From the IMG/VR virus record IMGVR_UViG_3300033148_000061, positions 1 through 24,266 of that record: a DNA stretch of 24,266 nucleotides, one strand, 5' to 3'. Origin of the DNA: a virus. Of the stretch, positions 13,658 to 21,238 are shown one piece after another. Positions within the stretch are counted from its first letter, which is position 1, and each line of letters begins with the position of its first letter. Position numbers and translations under genes: made by a program. The notes under the pieces were generated by a model. It saw nothing but the letters and a program-made list of their open reading frames with translations, was not told the origin of the DNA and searched no databases.

Positions 13658-14806
13658 TTACTTTGCGGCGAGATTTTGAGCAGAAAAGCCCATTCTGTTG
13701 ACAAACTTGAGTCCGTTAGCAACGAAACCTTCATGTGTTTCACTACCATCGTCTAAATATCCTTTCACAGGACTAGACTCTGCGGCTTTGTCTAATTGAT
13801 CTACAATGTTTTGTTTTAAGTTATATAATGCAATCCAAATCTTAAATGCACCCATCACACCTTCTTTGTGTGAATTAAAATGATTTGTAATCTTTTGTCT
13901 CATAGAGTCAGTCATTGGACGTTGCTCAATGAATTGAAGGAAATCATTATATAAGTTAGATAAGTCTTTGGCGACAATCTTTTTATTAATGAATACAGTA
14001 AACAAAGAGTTGAATGCATTACGTGCCTGTGGTGCAGAGTTCATTAATATTCTTACATTGTCTCCGTGCTGTGCAATTTCTGCTTCTGCTTGTGACTTTA
14101 GTTTACTAGGCATTTTTATCTTTGGTGTGATCGGCATCTTACTAGGAACAATTGCAACATCACTATTGTTATGTAAGTTCCCTATCGTGCCGTCAAGTGA
14201 TGAGGACTCATCTGTAGTTTCTGCATTTGCTGGAATAAATGTGTGTACACCTACTCCTGCTGTTTTACCTTTCAACATGTGTCCAACTTCACTATCTGCT
14301 TTAACTTTGTATGCAATACCATTTGGATTCATTTTAAATGAATAATAACCATCTTGGTCTTCTAATGGTTTAGCAAAGAGTAAGTCTCCCCAATAGTAAC
14401 CTAATGATCCTCGGTCTGCTTTTTCTAGTCCAGGCCAAATACTATCGATAAGAGCATACAAATCTCCTCGATCAACACCTCTGTTTTTATCATACTGTCT
14501 AAATTCTTGTGGGGAAAAGACTTGTCTACCTGTACCGTCTTTCTTATTGAACATATGTTTGTCCATGATAGAAAATCTACCTTTTTGATCACGTCCAAAG
14601 ATTAGAGCAGGATAACCGTCCCACTTAATTGTGATTGTACCAGGTGATGCAATAGTTTTTTCCATTGCACTTATTGCTTGTTTTGCACCCTCAACGTCGC
14701 CTAAGAACACTAAATCTTCTGGATGATCTAAGTGTCCTTTTGCTTCGACTAAATTGATTTTTTCTAATGTACGTAGAGTATTAGATAATGATTCACTGAG
14801 GTTCAT
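13658..14806 (-). CDS. Conserved T4-like phage protein with ligase-like KWDG motif (DUF6267-type)
   Basis: 382 aa. Residues 58-72 read ITIKWDGYPALIFGRD, in which K61-x-D-G64 looks like motif I (KxDG) of the covalent nucleotidyltransferases: DNA and RNA ligases and capping enzymes. Later come YYWGDLLFAKP (137-147, at the place of motif III) and GIAYKVKAD (163-171, a possible motif IV or V). I recall this as a widespread marine T4-like phage family labelled as a domain of unknown function. If the fold is right, Lys61 could be adenylylated; this is unproven. The C-terminal half (about 205-382) is helical. The start region is duplicated: the true ATG at 14806 has no Shine-Dalgarno and overlaps the stop of an upstream minigene as ATGA. 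Confidence 0.7.
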   Translation of the reverse strand: MNLSESLSNTLRTLEKINLVEAKGHLDHPEDLVFLGDVEGAKQAISAMEKTIASPGTITIKWDGYPALIFGRDQKGRFSIMDKHMFNKKDGTGRQVFSPQEFRQYDKNRGVDRGDLYALIDSIWPGLEKADRGSLGYYWGDLLFAKPLEDQDGYYSFKMNPNGIAYKVKADSEVGHMLKGKTAGVGVHTFIPANAETTDESSSLDGTIGNLHNNSDVAIVPSKMPITPKIKMPSKLKSQAEAEIAQHGDNVRILMNSAPQARNAFNSLFTVFINKKIVAKDLSNLYNDFLQFIEQRPMTDSMRQKITNHFNSHKEGVMGAFKIWIALYNLKQNIVDQLDKAAESSPVKGYLDDGSETHEGFVANGLKFVNRMGFSAQNLAAK

Positions 14807-14847
14807 AATGTACGTAGAGTATTAGATAATGATTCACTGAGGTTCAT
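14766..14847. repeat. Exact 41-bp tandem duplication over a gene start
   Basis: 14766-14806 and 14807-14847 are identical. Each ends (on the minus strand, begins) with the ATG and first 13 codons of the 13658-14806 gene. Because 41 is not a multiple of 3, the upstream copy is out of frame with the gene. Confidence 0.97.
14803..14847 (-). CDS. 14-codon minigene made by the duplication
   Basis: ATG at 14847, 2 nt after the TAA of the 524-aa gene, with Shine-Dalgarno GAGG 5 nt upstream. It encodes MNLSESLSNTLRTL, the same first 14 residues as the following gene, and stops at a TGA that overlaps that gene's ATG (ATGA). It has the only good ribosome binding site at this junction, so it may be translated and lead ribosomes to restart on the gene. 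Confidence 0.5.
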   Translation of the reverse strand: MNLSESLSNTLRTL

Positions 14848-14849
14848 TT

Positions 14850-16424
14850 TTACCTCGTTTTCAATGATGCTATTTTTTCTGCTCTTAATGATGAGTATGT
14901 TAGAGATTCTGCAACTTGATCTTTTTGACTATAATCTGTACCACCTACGTCACCTTTTGCTAACTGGTCCAGTGCATATTGATTGAGTTTTTGTGCCATG
15001 TCTCTAGTTGCTATACGACCTGTTTCTTTACTTGTCCATCTAGCGCCATGCCATGTATATGTTTGACCACCTGACTGTAGTTGAGCGCCTCGGGGATAAT
15101 TTGACATACTAAAACTTTGCTCGTCATTTTTGGCTTCCGGTTCCCGATATTCACCGCCCTTAACTCTACTTCCACCTGACTTAGGCTCTGCTGGCTCAGA
15201 GTTCCGGTCGCCGCCACCGCCACCTTGAACTTTACCTGTTGCTGTATCAATAGTAGGATTAGATGATTGATTATCTCCTCCTAATGGTAATTCTTGTTGA
15301 TCCACTGTTGGTCGACCAACAGACATGTCTTCTTGGTATTCAGGATTCTCTTTAACATATTTGTTAAGAGCATTGACATAAACTGTCTGTGCAGGTTGTT
15401 GAGTTTCTACATCAATCCATTGTCTGTTAGGGCCATTGACCATAAATACAAATTGTCTACCACCGACTTCTAATTTGACACCCTCTTTTACTCTAAAATC
15501 AACACTGTCATCATGACCATTTGTTTTTTTCTGAGGAGCAGTATCACCGGCAATCGCATCCTCTAAATCTTTTTGTTGCTTAGGATTTGCTCCTGCATCT
15601 TTTGCGCCAGCAGTCATAACACCAGCAGATTTTGATGCACCCCATGCGGCTTGTGCTAATTTGTTTATCAATTGTCTATTGATGTCTGGCTTCATAGGGT
15701 TTTTTGATTTTTGGTACTGATCTTGTATCTGTTTAATGATAGAATTAGATACCCCTTTAGTTTTAGAAAGATCGACACCAGCCATCCATTGTCCATACCA
15801 ATCAGTTAAGAATGTATACAAGTCTCTCTGATCTGCAATTTGCTCATCGATAATACTTTCTAATATAGTATCCAGTTGAACGTATTGATAATCAAGGCTT
15901 TCCATAATGTTTTCATCTAATGCACCATTCCAACCTGGATATGCTCTTTTGATTTCCTGATCTGTCATTCCCTTAGGATTAGCGGGATAACCACCTTGCT
16001 TTAATTGCTTGATCGTATACTGTTGCCAAATTTTGTCGGTTGAACCAGTCAAGTTATTATATGCTGTAGGATTACCTTTAGATGGTTCATAGTAACCATA
16101 TTTTTCATGTCCCGTCATTTTAGGATTGAACATTCTTCTCATTTTTTCTTGGAATCCAGGAATTAAACGACCATCATCTGTTTTACCATCAACATCGATA
16201 TTAGAGTCTGGTCCGTCTGCACCACCTGCAGGCGCAATTAATCCAGATTGTAATCCTGCTTGAATTGAACTCAAACAATCACTTACAAAGTTGGTTGTAA
16301 AAATTTTGTGTGCTAGTTGGTCTCTGTATGTTAAGTCTCCACCAGAAATTGAAGGCATTTGATCGGCTTTTGGTTTGCGGTTGAATATACCTTCTTCTAT
16401 TTTAATGACATCATCAAATTTCAT
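14850..16424 (-). CDS. Conserved phage protein with two C-terminal repeat modules (probable virion protein)
   Basis: 524 aa, not matched to a T4 gene. The N-terminal two thirds are mixed, with many W/Y/Q (KIWQQYTIKQLKQGGYP, FLTDWYGQWMAGVDL). The C-terminal third has two related modules of about 40 residues. Residues 317-358 read KLEVGGRQFVFM.. with W336 and a closing VNALNKYV. Residues 448-488 read QLQSGGQTYTWHG.. with W463 and a closing AQKLNQYAL. A Gly/Ser/Pro/Glu-rich linker (about 380-435) separates them. This looks like a small duplicated beta-strand plus helix domain on a flexible tether. No enzyme motif is seen. Upstream is the 80-aa gene (8-nt gap). Downstream, 2 nt after the stop, is the duplicated start region. 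Confidence 0.65.
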   Translation of the reverse strand: MKFDDVIKIEEGIFNRKPKADQMPSISGGDLTYRDQLAHKIFTTNFVSDCLSSIQAGLQSGLIAPAGGADGPDSNIDVDGKTDDGRLIPGFQEKMRRMFNPKMTGHEKYGYYEPSKGNPTAYNNLTGSTDKIWQQYTIKQLKQGGYPANPKGMTDQEIKRAYPGWNGALDENIMESLDYQYVQLDTILESIIDEQIADQRDLYTFLTDWYGQWMAGVDLSKTKGVSNSIIKQIQDQYQKSKNPMKPDINRQLINKLAQAAWGASKSAGVMTAGAKDAGANPKQQKDLEDAIAGDTAPQKKTNGHDDSVDFRVKEGVKLEVGGRQFVFMVNGPNRQWIDVETQQPAQTVYVNALNKYVKENPEYQEDMSVGRPTVDQQELPLGGDNQSSNPTIDTATGKVQGGGGGDRNSEPAEPKSGGSRVKGGEYREPEAKNDEQSFSMSNYPRGAQLQSGGQTYTWHGARWTSKETGRIATRDMAQKLNQYALDQLAKGDVGGTDYSQKDQVAESLTYSSLRAEKIASLKTR

Positions 16425-16432
16425 TTGACTGC

Positions 16433-16675
16433 TTACCCTTGATATTTTTTAATCGTTTTTGAAAAACGTGTCTTGTCTCTTCCTCGGATAGCACTTAGCA
16501 GTTTCTTTTCTAATTGTTCAGCCTGAACGTCATCATAGTTGCGTTGAATAAATTCAATTAAATTTACAGCACTGGTAATGATATTGTTGCCGCGTGATTC
16601 AACAATATGTGGTATATCTCGGTTACTACCAAAATTTTCCAGTTCTTCTAAAAGGCTTTTTGTTTTCTTCTGCAT
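16433..16675 (-). CDS. Small conserved phage protein
   Basis: 80 aa: MQKKTKSLLEELENFGSNRD, then HIVESRGNNIITSAVNLIEF and a basic C-terminus (RGRDKTRFSKTIKKYQG). The pattern KKTKSLLEEL..VE.RG.NII.SA.NL is one I recall in small marine T4-like phage proteins of unknown function. It is helical and has no membrane segment. The start has Shine-Dalgarno AAGGAA, 9-10 nt before the ATG. A CTAAATA box upstream would start the mRNA right at that Shine-Dalgarno. Confidence 0.7.
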   Translation of the reverse strand: MQKKTKSLLEELENFGSNRDIPHIVESRGNNIITSAVNLIEFIQRNYDDVQAEQLEKKLLSAIRGRDKTRFSKTIKKYQG

Positions 16676-16695
16676 AAGTTTAATTTCCTTACTAC

Positions 16696-16702
16696 TATTT
16701 AG
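16696..16702 (-). promoter_or_regulatory. Late-type promoter box CTAAATA
   Basis: Minus strand. T4 spacing puts +1 at 16690, giving a 15-nt leader that starts with AAGGAA and precedes the ATG at 16675. It separates the replication genes from the virion/conserved block downstream. Confidence 0.55.
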
Positions 16703-16724
16703 TCAACCATGACCATTTTGGATA

Positions 16725-18140
16725 TTATTTGTCTTTCAAAGTATTAAGTAATGATTTTAATTTTGTACTTTGTACATCACCATTGACTCTTTTTTCTTCA
16801 GGCTCTACTTGATTTTCGACTATTTCATTAGTCTGCCCTACTTGTGATGTAGTTTTAAACTTATCCATAATTGCTTGTGCAGATGGTTGTGATGTATTAT
16901 GTGTTGGTGCGTTAGTTCCTGGGTCTGTAATACGCAATGTCTCAATATCAAATGCTAATTCGACTTTTTGTCCTACCCCTGAACTTGATCTTGTCTTCAT
17001 TAACTGAATTTGATACTGACCGCGTTCTCTCATGCTACGTGACGTAAAGATACCGAATACGTTGTCTGCTGTATTGATTTTTGATATACCACCTGAGATA
17101 TGACTGTGATCAAATTCAATTTCATCAACTGAACTTCTGTTTAACTGTGATGCAGTTACGAATACTAAATCAAACTCTTTTGCCAAGTTACGTAATTCTT
17201 CTGATACATACTTGTCTTTAACAAACAAGTCACTAGGACTTACTTTAGCACTTACTGGCATTAACAAATCCAAATAGTCAACACACATAAAGTCTAATTT
17301 CATGCCTGTTTGTATCTGTAATTCTTTAACATATGCTCTCAAATCATTTACTGTAGACTGAGCCGGCATATATTTAATTCTAAAGTTACCTGCGGCTTTT
17401 TGTTTCATCTTAACTTTCATTTCAACATTGTCTAAGTCTTTAAATACTTCCTTAGACTTGGTATCAGTCAACATAGAATCAATACGCATTGCTGATAGTT
17501 CTTCACTCAATTCTAGTGTGATGTACACCCCTGATAAGCCTTGCTCTACCCAATTGACTGATAGATTTTGCATAAACAATGACTTACCTGAACCCGAACC
17601 CCCAGCAAAGATTTGCAGTTCGCCCTTATTAAAACCCCCATAGAGTTTTTGATCTAAGCAGGGCCAACCACATGATACTTGACCATTACTAGATTTAAGA
17701 TGCATAAGACGAGCCCTAGGATCTTCAAAGTAATCGATACCTAAGTCTCTTTGTAATGATATTTGTACTGCATCTTTGATTAACTTTTCAACAGGATCAT
17801 AGTCACCTTTCTCTAGCAAGTCTGCTGATGACATGATTGCTCTTTCTAATTCTTGTCTACGAGTAAACGATTCAAATTCAGTCATAAACCAGTCGTAATG
17901 ACCTTCATCCATACCCTCGACCATGTCGATTGTTTCGCCTGTTGTTGCTTTGATTTGTGTAGAGTCCGGCAATATTTTATATTGCTCTGAATGTTCTCTC
18001 ATAAATTCTGCAACAGGTCTTAATCTTCTATCAAAGTTTTCTGCGTTAAAGATATTATTGACCCTAACAAACAACTCTGCGTTTGTTATCATCATTCTTA
18101 AGAACAATTCTTGTACTTCTACGTTAAATTCTTTTAGCAA
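16725..18140 (-). CDS. 41: Replicative DNA helicase, T4 gp41-like (DnaB family)
   Basis: 471 aa, close to T4 gp41 (475 aa). An N-terminal helical domain (1-150) is followed by a RecA-like core: Walker A GGSGSGKS (180-187), then ITLELSEE, Walker B FMCVDYLD (284-291), TASQLNRSS (329-337, the Gln-bearing motif H3) and a loop HISGGISK. The enzyme is the hexameric 5'-3' helicase that unwinds the replication fork and works with the primase. The C-terminal 60 or so residues are polar and probably flexible. The start is a TTG at 18140, inside the last codons of the primase gene (17-nt overlap), with Shine-Dalgarno GAGGA 6-7 nt upstream. Primase and helicase are thus one coupled unit. Confidence 0.93.
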   Translation of the reverse strand: MLKEFNVEVQELFLRMMITNAELFVRVNNIFNAENFDRRLRPVAEFMREHSEQYKILPDSTQIKATTGETIDMVEGMDEGHYDWFMTEFESFTRRQELERAIMSSADLLEKGDYDPVEKLIKDAVQISLQRDLGIDYFEDPRARLMHLKSSNGQVSCGWPCLDQKLYGGFNKGELQIFAGGSGSGKSLFMQNLSVNWVEQGLSGVYITLELSEELSAMRIDSMLTDTKSKEVFKDLDNVEMKVKMKQKAAGNFRIKYMPAQSTVNDLRAYVKELQIQTGMKLDFMCVDYLDLLMPVSAKVSPSDLFVKDKYVSEELRNLAKEFDLVFVTASQLNRSSVDEIEFDHSHISGGISKINTADNVFGIFTSRSMRERGQYQIQLMKTRSSSGVGQKVELAFDIETLRITDPGTNAPTHNTSQPSAQAIMDKFKTTSQVGQTNEIVENQVEPEEKRVNGDVQSTKLKSLLNTLKDK

Positions 18141-19098
18141 TTTTATTCCTCATAACTTCTACTTTTATTTTACTGTTTGTAGCAGAGTCTAATATACTTA
18201 GTAATGTATTCAGACGACCATATTTAATTACAGCATCATTTGCATCTTTAATATCTTCTGACCAGTTGGGTAAAGACACATCATAACCTAGTTCTAATGC
18301 TCTTTCACAGATGCCTAAACCTGTTTGATCCTGATCAGGAACAACAATAACACGTTTACCCAATTTGTTAATTACAGCAACTTGATTGTCATTAATTGTA
18401 TCATGTGTCAATGCTAATCCATTCATTGAAATCGCATCAAAGATACCTTCAAATACTAATACAACTTGCCATTCTTCTTTTTGTAAATCAACACCAAACA
18501 CATATCCTTGTTGCTGATCATTTATGAACTTAGGATTTCTGTCGTCCATAAATCTAATTGTACTACCAACAACTTTGTTTTCATATGTATAAGGGATAAT
18601 TATACCTTCCGCTTGTCTACCTTGTGCTGTAGGGTTAACCATAAAAGGATAATCATTATGTTGTAATCCTCTTTTGTTCAAGTAATCAATATACACTTGA
18701 TGATCTTTGTTTGCAGTATAAATCAACTCACCTTCTGGCATTGGTTGTTCTTTAAACTTCGGCAACTTAATTTGTTTCTTTTTACGTAAAATAGAATCTA
18801 ACAAATCTTTGTGCTGAATAGAATGCAAAGACCATTTATTAATATCTTGGTCTGGCATATGACACCACGTTAAGAAGTTACGTGTACGTTTGCTAATTGC
18901 TCTACCTAATTTAAAGCCACACTTAAAGCCACAATTAAAACAATGATATTGCCAATCATCTCCGTCTGCTTTAATACCCCCTCGCATTCTTTTATCAGGG
19001 TTATGCCCATTGTGCTGACAACAAGGCGCATTGAATGAAGTCCATCCACTCTGCGTCTGTTTCTTTTTGCCAGGGACAATCGTAAGTATATCAAACAT
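18124..19098 (-). CDS. 61: DNA primase, T4 gp61-like
   Basis: 324 aa, close to T4 gp61 (342 aa). The N-terminal zinc-binding region has APCCQHNGH (C26, C27) and YHCFNCGFK (C53, C56). The middle has RGLQHNDYPFMVNPTAQGR and a central EGIIIPYTY strand. The TOPRIM core shows LVFEGIFDAIS (catalytic Glu) and VIVVPDQDQTG (DxD). It makes the short RNA primers for lagging-strand synthesis as part of the gp41-gp61 primosome. The start MFDILTIVPGKKK fits marine homologues. There is no Shine-Dalgarno; a TATAAT box ends 7 nt before the ATG, so the transcript may be leaderless or nearly so. The C-terminus overlaps the helicase start. Confidence 0.92.
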   Translation of the reverse strand: MFDILTIVPGKKKQTQSGWTSFNAPCCQHNGHNPDKRMRGGIKADGDDWQYHCFNCGFKCGFKLGRAISKRTRNFLTWCHMPDQDINKWSLHSIQHKDLLDSILRKKKQIKLPKFKEQPMPEGELIYTANKDHQVYIDYLNKRGLQHNDYPFMVNPTAQGRQAEGIIIPYTYENKVVGSTIRFMDDRNPKFINDQQQGYVFGVDLQKEEWQVVLVFEGIFDAISMNGLALTHDTINDNQVAVINKLGKRVIVVPDQDQTGLGICERALELGYDVSLPNWSEDIKDANDAVIKYGRLNTLLSILDSATNSKIKVEVMRNKIAKRI

Positions 19099-19105
19099 AC
19101 TTGTT

Positions 19106-19134
19106 ATTATACGATAAATTTAGAGTGAAAACAA
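19106..19134 (-). promoter_or_regulatory. Sigma70-like promoter of the primase-helicase unit
   Basis: Perfect -10 TATAAT (19106-19111), 17-bp spacer and -35 TTGTTT (19129-19134) on the minus strand. Such a host-type promoter suits early expression of replication genes. The predicted +1 falls at or within a base or two of the ATG at 19098. Confidence 0.65.
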
Positions 19135-19148
19135 GAAGATTGGATAAC

Positions 19149-19868
19149 TTATCTTGCCAAAATAGTTACAATGTTACCCACATTTGCTTCAAATTTAACT
19201 TTGATAAACGGATGATAACCGCTGATAGTATACCCTATAGTTCCAGACTCACTAGCACCATTTGCGGCATTGCCATATCGATACGAATTGATATCATAGA
19301 ATCCAGAATCAACGAGAGTAGAACCTTGTAGTGTTACGTTACCAACATAATCTTTGTAGTCAATTGATGTAGTAAGTACAGGATTGTCTTGTGTATTAAT
19401 AATACTTGAGTAAAATGTTACTGCTTCAGAGTTTGCATTTGCATTTGCATTTGGTAAAGTTTCATCACTGGGTATTGTAACTAGTTGTGAAGGAACATAT
19501 GAAGGGAGAATAGAGTCAACTATGTTTAAGTCTCCTCTTGCTCCTGCTTTAGAATCTACAAATACAGGTAAATTAAGATTACCACTTGGCCATTCTAATG
19601 AATAATAACATTGTTGTGATTCAATGTTTTCAATTTCTGCGGCAGTCGTATTCAATTGAAAAATACCATTGACATCGAACACTGGAGTCAATGCTTTTCT
19701 TAAAAGGATTTCGGTACCATCTGAATTAATTGCTCTAAAAGATATTTGTTGATTTGCTGTAGCAATTGATGATAGATCCACAGGCTTCTGTTCCTGATTC
19801 AGAAACTGAAACTGTAATTGATTGTCAACGCCTTTATTTAACGTTAATGGTTTTGAATAAACTGGCAT
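19149..19868 (-). CDS. Virion structural protein (probable)
   Basis: 239 aa from the ATG at 19868, which has Shine-Dalgarno GAGGAAA. The start MPVYSKPLTLNKGVDNQLQF with FLNQEQKPVDLSSI resembles the first strands of BppU-like baseplate/tail N-terminal domains and of marine phage structural proteins. The rest is beta-rich and low in charge (ISFRAINSDGTEILLRKAL, GYTISGYHPFIKVKF). The frame is open upstream, and a GTG at 19949 with AGGAGA 9 nt before it could add 27 residues (VYTYTVRQVVVVL). I prefer the ATG because of its own strong Shine-Dalgarno and the familiar N-terminus. It has a late-type box at 19973 and a leader of about 99 nt. Confidence 0.65.
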   Translation of the reverse strand: MPVYSKPLTLNKGVDNQLQFQFLNQEQKPVDLSSIATANQQISFRAINSDGTEILLRKALTPVFDVNGIFQLNTTAAEIENIESQQCYYSLEWPSGNLNLPVFVDSKAGARGDLNIVDSILPSYVPSQLVTIPSDETLPNANANANSEAVTFYSSIINTQDNPVLTTSIDYKDYVGNVTLQGSTLVDSGFYDINSYRYGNAANGASESGTIGYTISGYHPFIKVKFEANVGNIVTILAR

Positions 19869-19972
19869 ATATTTCCTCGGGCTTGTGCCTGACAGAACCA
19901 CAACGACTTGTCTGACTGTATATGTATATACTGATGTAGTGTAAGACACAAATTTTAATCTCCTATAGAATA

Positions 19973-19980
19973 TATTTATC
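19973..19980 (-). promoter_or_regulatory. Late-type promoter box GATAAATA
   Basis: Minus strand, +1 predicted at 19967. The leader of about 99 nt contains GTATA/TATAC and TTGTG/CACAA small hairpins before the Shine-Dalgarno of the structural gene at 19868. Confidence 0.5.
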
Positions 19981-20024
19981 TCTACGTGTGTCAACCAAGA
20001 AATTTGACCATTTTTTTCAACGTA

Positions 20025-20031
20025 CTAAATA
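20025..20031 (+). promoter_or_regulatory. Late-type promoter box CTAAATA
   Basis: Plus strand, 10 nt before the ATG at 20042, so +1 would leave a leader of only 5 nt. No Shine-Dalgarno is present. Confidence 0.45.
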
Positions 20032-20041
20032 CTTTACAGAT

Positions 20042-20434
20042 ATGACAGATTCAAAGAAACCAATCGACTTTTTTCAAAAATTAACAGAGTCACACCCCTT
20101 CATTTCAGTATTACAATATGCAGGACAAGACTTTGTGGGTATTGTTCAGAACCGTGATGATCTTGTTACAACTATCTATGATTATGGTGCAATAATCGAT
20201 GCAGATAAACGACTTAAGTTTTTAGAGTTAGGTGATATCTGGTGGTGGGAATCTAATCGTCAAATACCTATTCACTTATTTTTAAAAGCAGAGTGGGCAA
20301 TGTTCAAGCCCTTCTTACGAACATTCAACAATAAGTCATTGACATTATTACATGGACCTATTGTCAGTATGACTGACTTTCAAAAGAAAAGAGTTAAACG
20401 AAAGTCTATTACTTTAGTGAAGCGGTCTTACTAA
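20042..20434 (+). CDS. Conserved hypothetical protein of marine T4-like phages
   Basis: 130 aa from ATG 20042 (MTDSKKPIDFFQKLTESHPF). A GTG at 19988 in the same frame would add 18 residues but has no support. The order of strands (FISVLQYAGQDFVGIVQNRD, then TTIYDYGAI), the segment FLELGDIWWWESNRQIPI and the basic C-terminus KKRVKRKSITLVKR match a family I recall in marine T4-like phages. Its function is not known. It is the only plus-strand gene in the right half of the window. It converges on the peptide deformylase gene, and their 3' ends overlap by 26 nt, so the two mRNAs would be complementary there. Confidence 0.7.
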   Translation: MTDSKKPIDFFQKLTESHPFISVLQYAGQDFVGIVQNRDDLVTTIYDYGAIIDADKRLKFLELGDIWWWESNRQIPIHLFLKAEWAMFKPFLRTFNNKSLTLLHGPIVSMTDFQKKRVKRKSITLVKRSY

Positions 20435-20966
20435 GTCTCTTAATCATCTTAGCCTTTTGACGTATCTTTTTTGCTCTACGTTTCTTAGCCAATTCTAAAC
20501 TCATTTTACTTTGCACACGTTCTTCAAACGTTACGCCCAATAGATGATCAAACTCATGTAAGAATACACGGGCCTGCATACCAGTAAGATGTTTGTCTGA
20601 TACAACTTCCCCGTCAATTTGTTGATAAGATACTACGCATTCAGAGTGTCTTGGAACATGTAACCATAGATCAGGAAAACTTAAACACCCTTCTAGGAAT
20701 AATTCTTTTTCACCTTTTAGTTCATCGACTTGAGGATTGATAAAAGCCATTAACTTTTCATCTGTACCCATGATGAATATATTTTTCATTACACCGCACT
20801 GAGGTGCCGCTAAACCAATACCAGGATGATTAGGATTAAACATAACCTTAGTCATTGCTTTAATTAATTCAGTTGGATCACCGTCAAGTTTAAAGTCCCA
20901 TGGTTCACAAGGTTCCTTTAATCTAGGATCTCTTTCTGGTATTAGTTCAAGTGTAAATTCTTCCAT
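20409..20966 (-). CDS. def: Peptide deformylase
   Basis: 185 aa with all three family motifs: GIGLAAPQ (49-56), EGCLSFP (92-98, metal ligand C94) and HEFDH (137-141, two His ligands and catalytic Glu138). It removes the formyl group from new proteins, using Fe2+ or Zn2+. Phages of marine bacteria often carry it, probably to keep up with synthesis of phage or photosystem-type proteins. The C-terminus (about 158-185) is an unusual run of Lys/Arg (KKRRAKKIRQKAKMIKRLSK), unlike the short ends of many phage deformylases. The start overlaps the stop of the 90-aa gene by 1 nt. It is the last gene of the overlapping chain that runs from the right edge. Confidence 0.93.
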   Translation of the reverse strand: MEEFTLELIPERDPRLKEPCEPWDFKLDGDPTELIKAMTKVMFNPNHPGIGLAAPQCGVMKNIFIMGTDEKLMAFINPQVDELKGEKELFLEGCLSFPDLWLHVPRHSECVVSYQQIDGEVVSDKHLTGMQARVFLHEFDHLLGVTFEERVQSKMSLELAKKRRAKKIRQKAKMIKRLSKTASLK

Positions 20967-21238
20967 TATCCCCTACTTAAATATTTGTCTCTTAATGCAT
21001 CACCTCTCAGTGGTGTGCCAATTATTTCTGTCTTGCCTGATACAATATATTGTCGATGAACCGTACTATCATTATATTCTACATCTAACACACGTAAATC
21101 ATCACCTGTTCTATCTGGATTTGTTTCATACCACAGTGACGTAAATGAATGTGCATGAACGGCCTTAACGCCTTTAGCCCATTCTTCGGCCTCTAATAGT
21201 TCTCTTTGTCGTTGTACGACTTCATCATATTGTCCCAT
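20966..21238 (-). CDS. Hypothetical protein
   Basis: 90 aa, not recognised. A helical N-terminus (YDEVVQRQRELLEAEEW) is followed by a short beta-rich part with a regular look (LRVLDVEYNDSTVHRQYIVS, then GTPLRGDALRDKYL). The start overlaps the end of the DNA polymerase III-like gene by 14 nt, and its stop overlaps the deformylase start by 1 nt, so it is made together with them. No metal-binding, membrane or catalytic motif is seen. Confidence 0.65.
   Translation of the reverse strand: MGQYDEVVQRQRELLEAEEWAKGVKAVHAHSFTSLWYETNPDRTGDDLRVLDVEYNDSTVHRQYIVSGKTEIIGTPLRGDALRDKYLSRG

Noticed and set aside
13630-13749. Upstream part of the 65-aa frame ending at 13552
   Set aside because: It lies inside the end of the 382-aa gene. 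Only the last 21 codons, after the CTAAATA box, are considered as a leader ORF.
13968-14345. 125-aa plus-strand frame with hydrophobic stretches
   Set aside because: Antisense of the conserved 382-aa gene; no Shine-Dalgarno, and hydrophobicity comes from reversed Lys/Asn codons.
15011-15250. 79-aa minus-strand frame
   Set aside because: Alternative frame within the 524-aa gene, in its Gly/Ser linker region; no start signals.
19868-19949. GTG start at 19949 for the 239-aa structural protein
   Set aside because: It has AGGAGA upstream, but the added residues are not like virion protein N-termini I know and the ATG at 19868 has a better placed Shine-Dalgarno. Kept only as an alternative.
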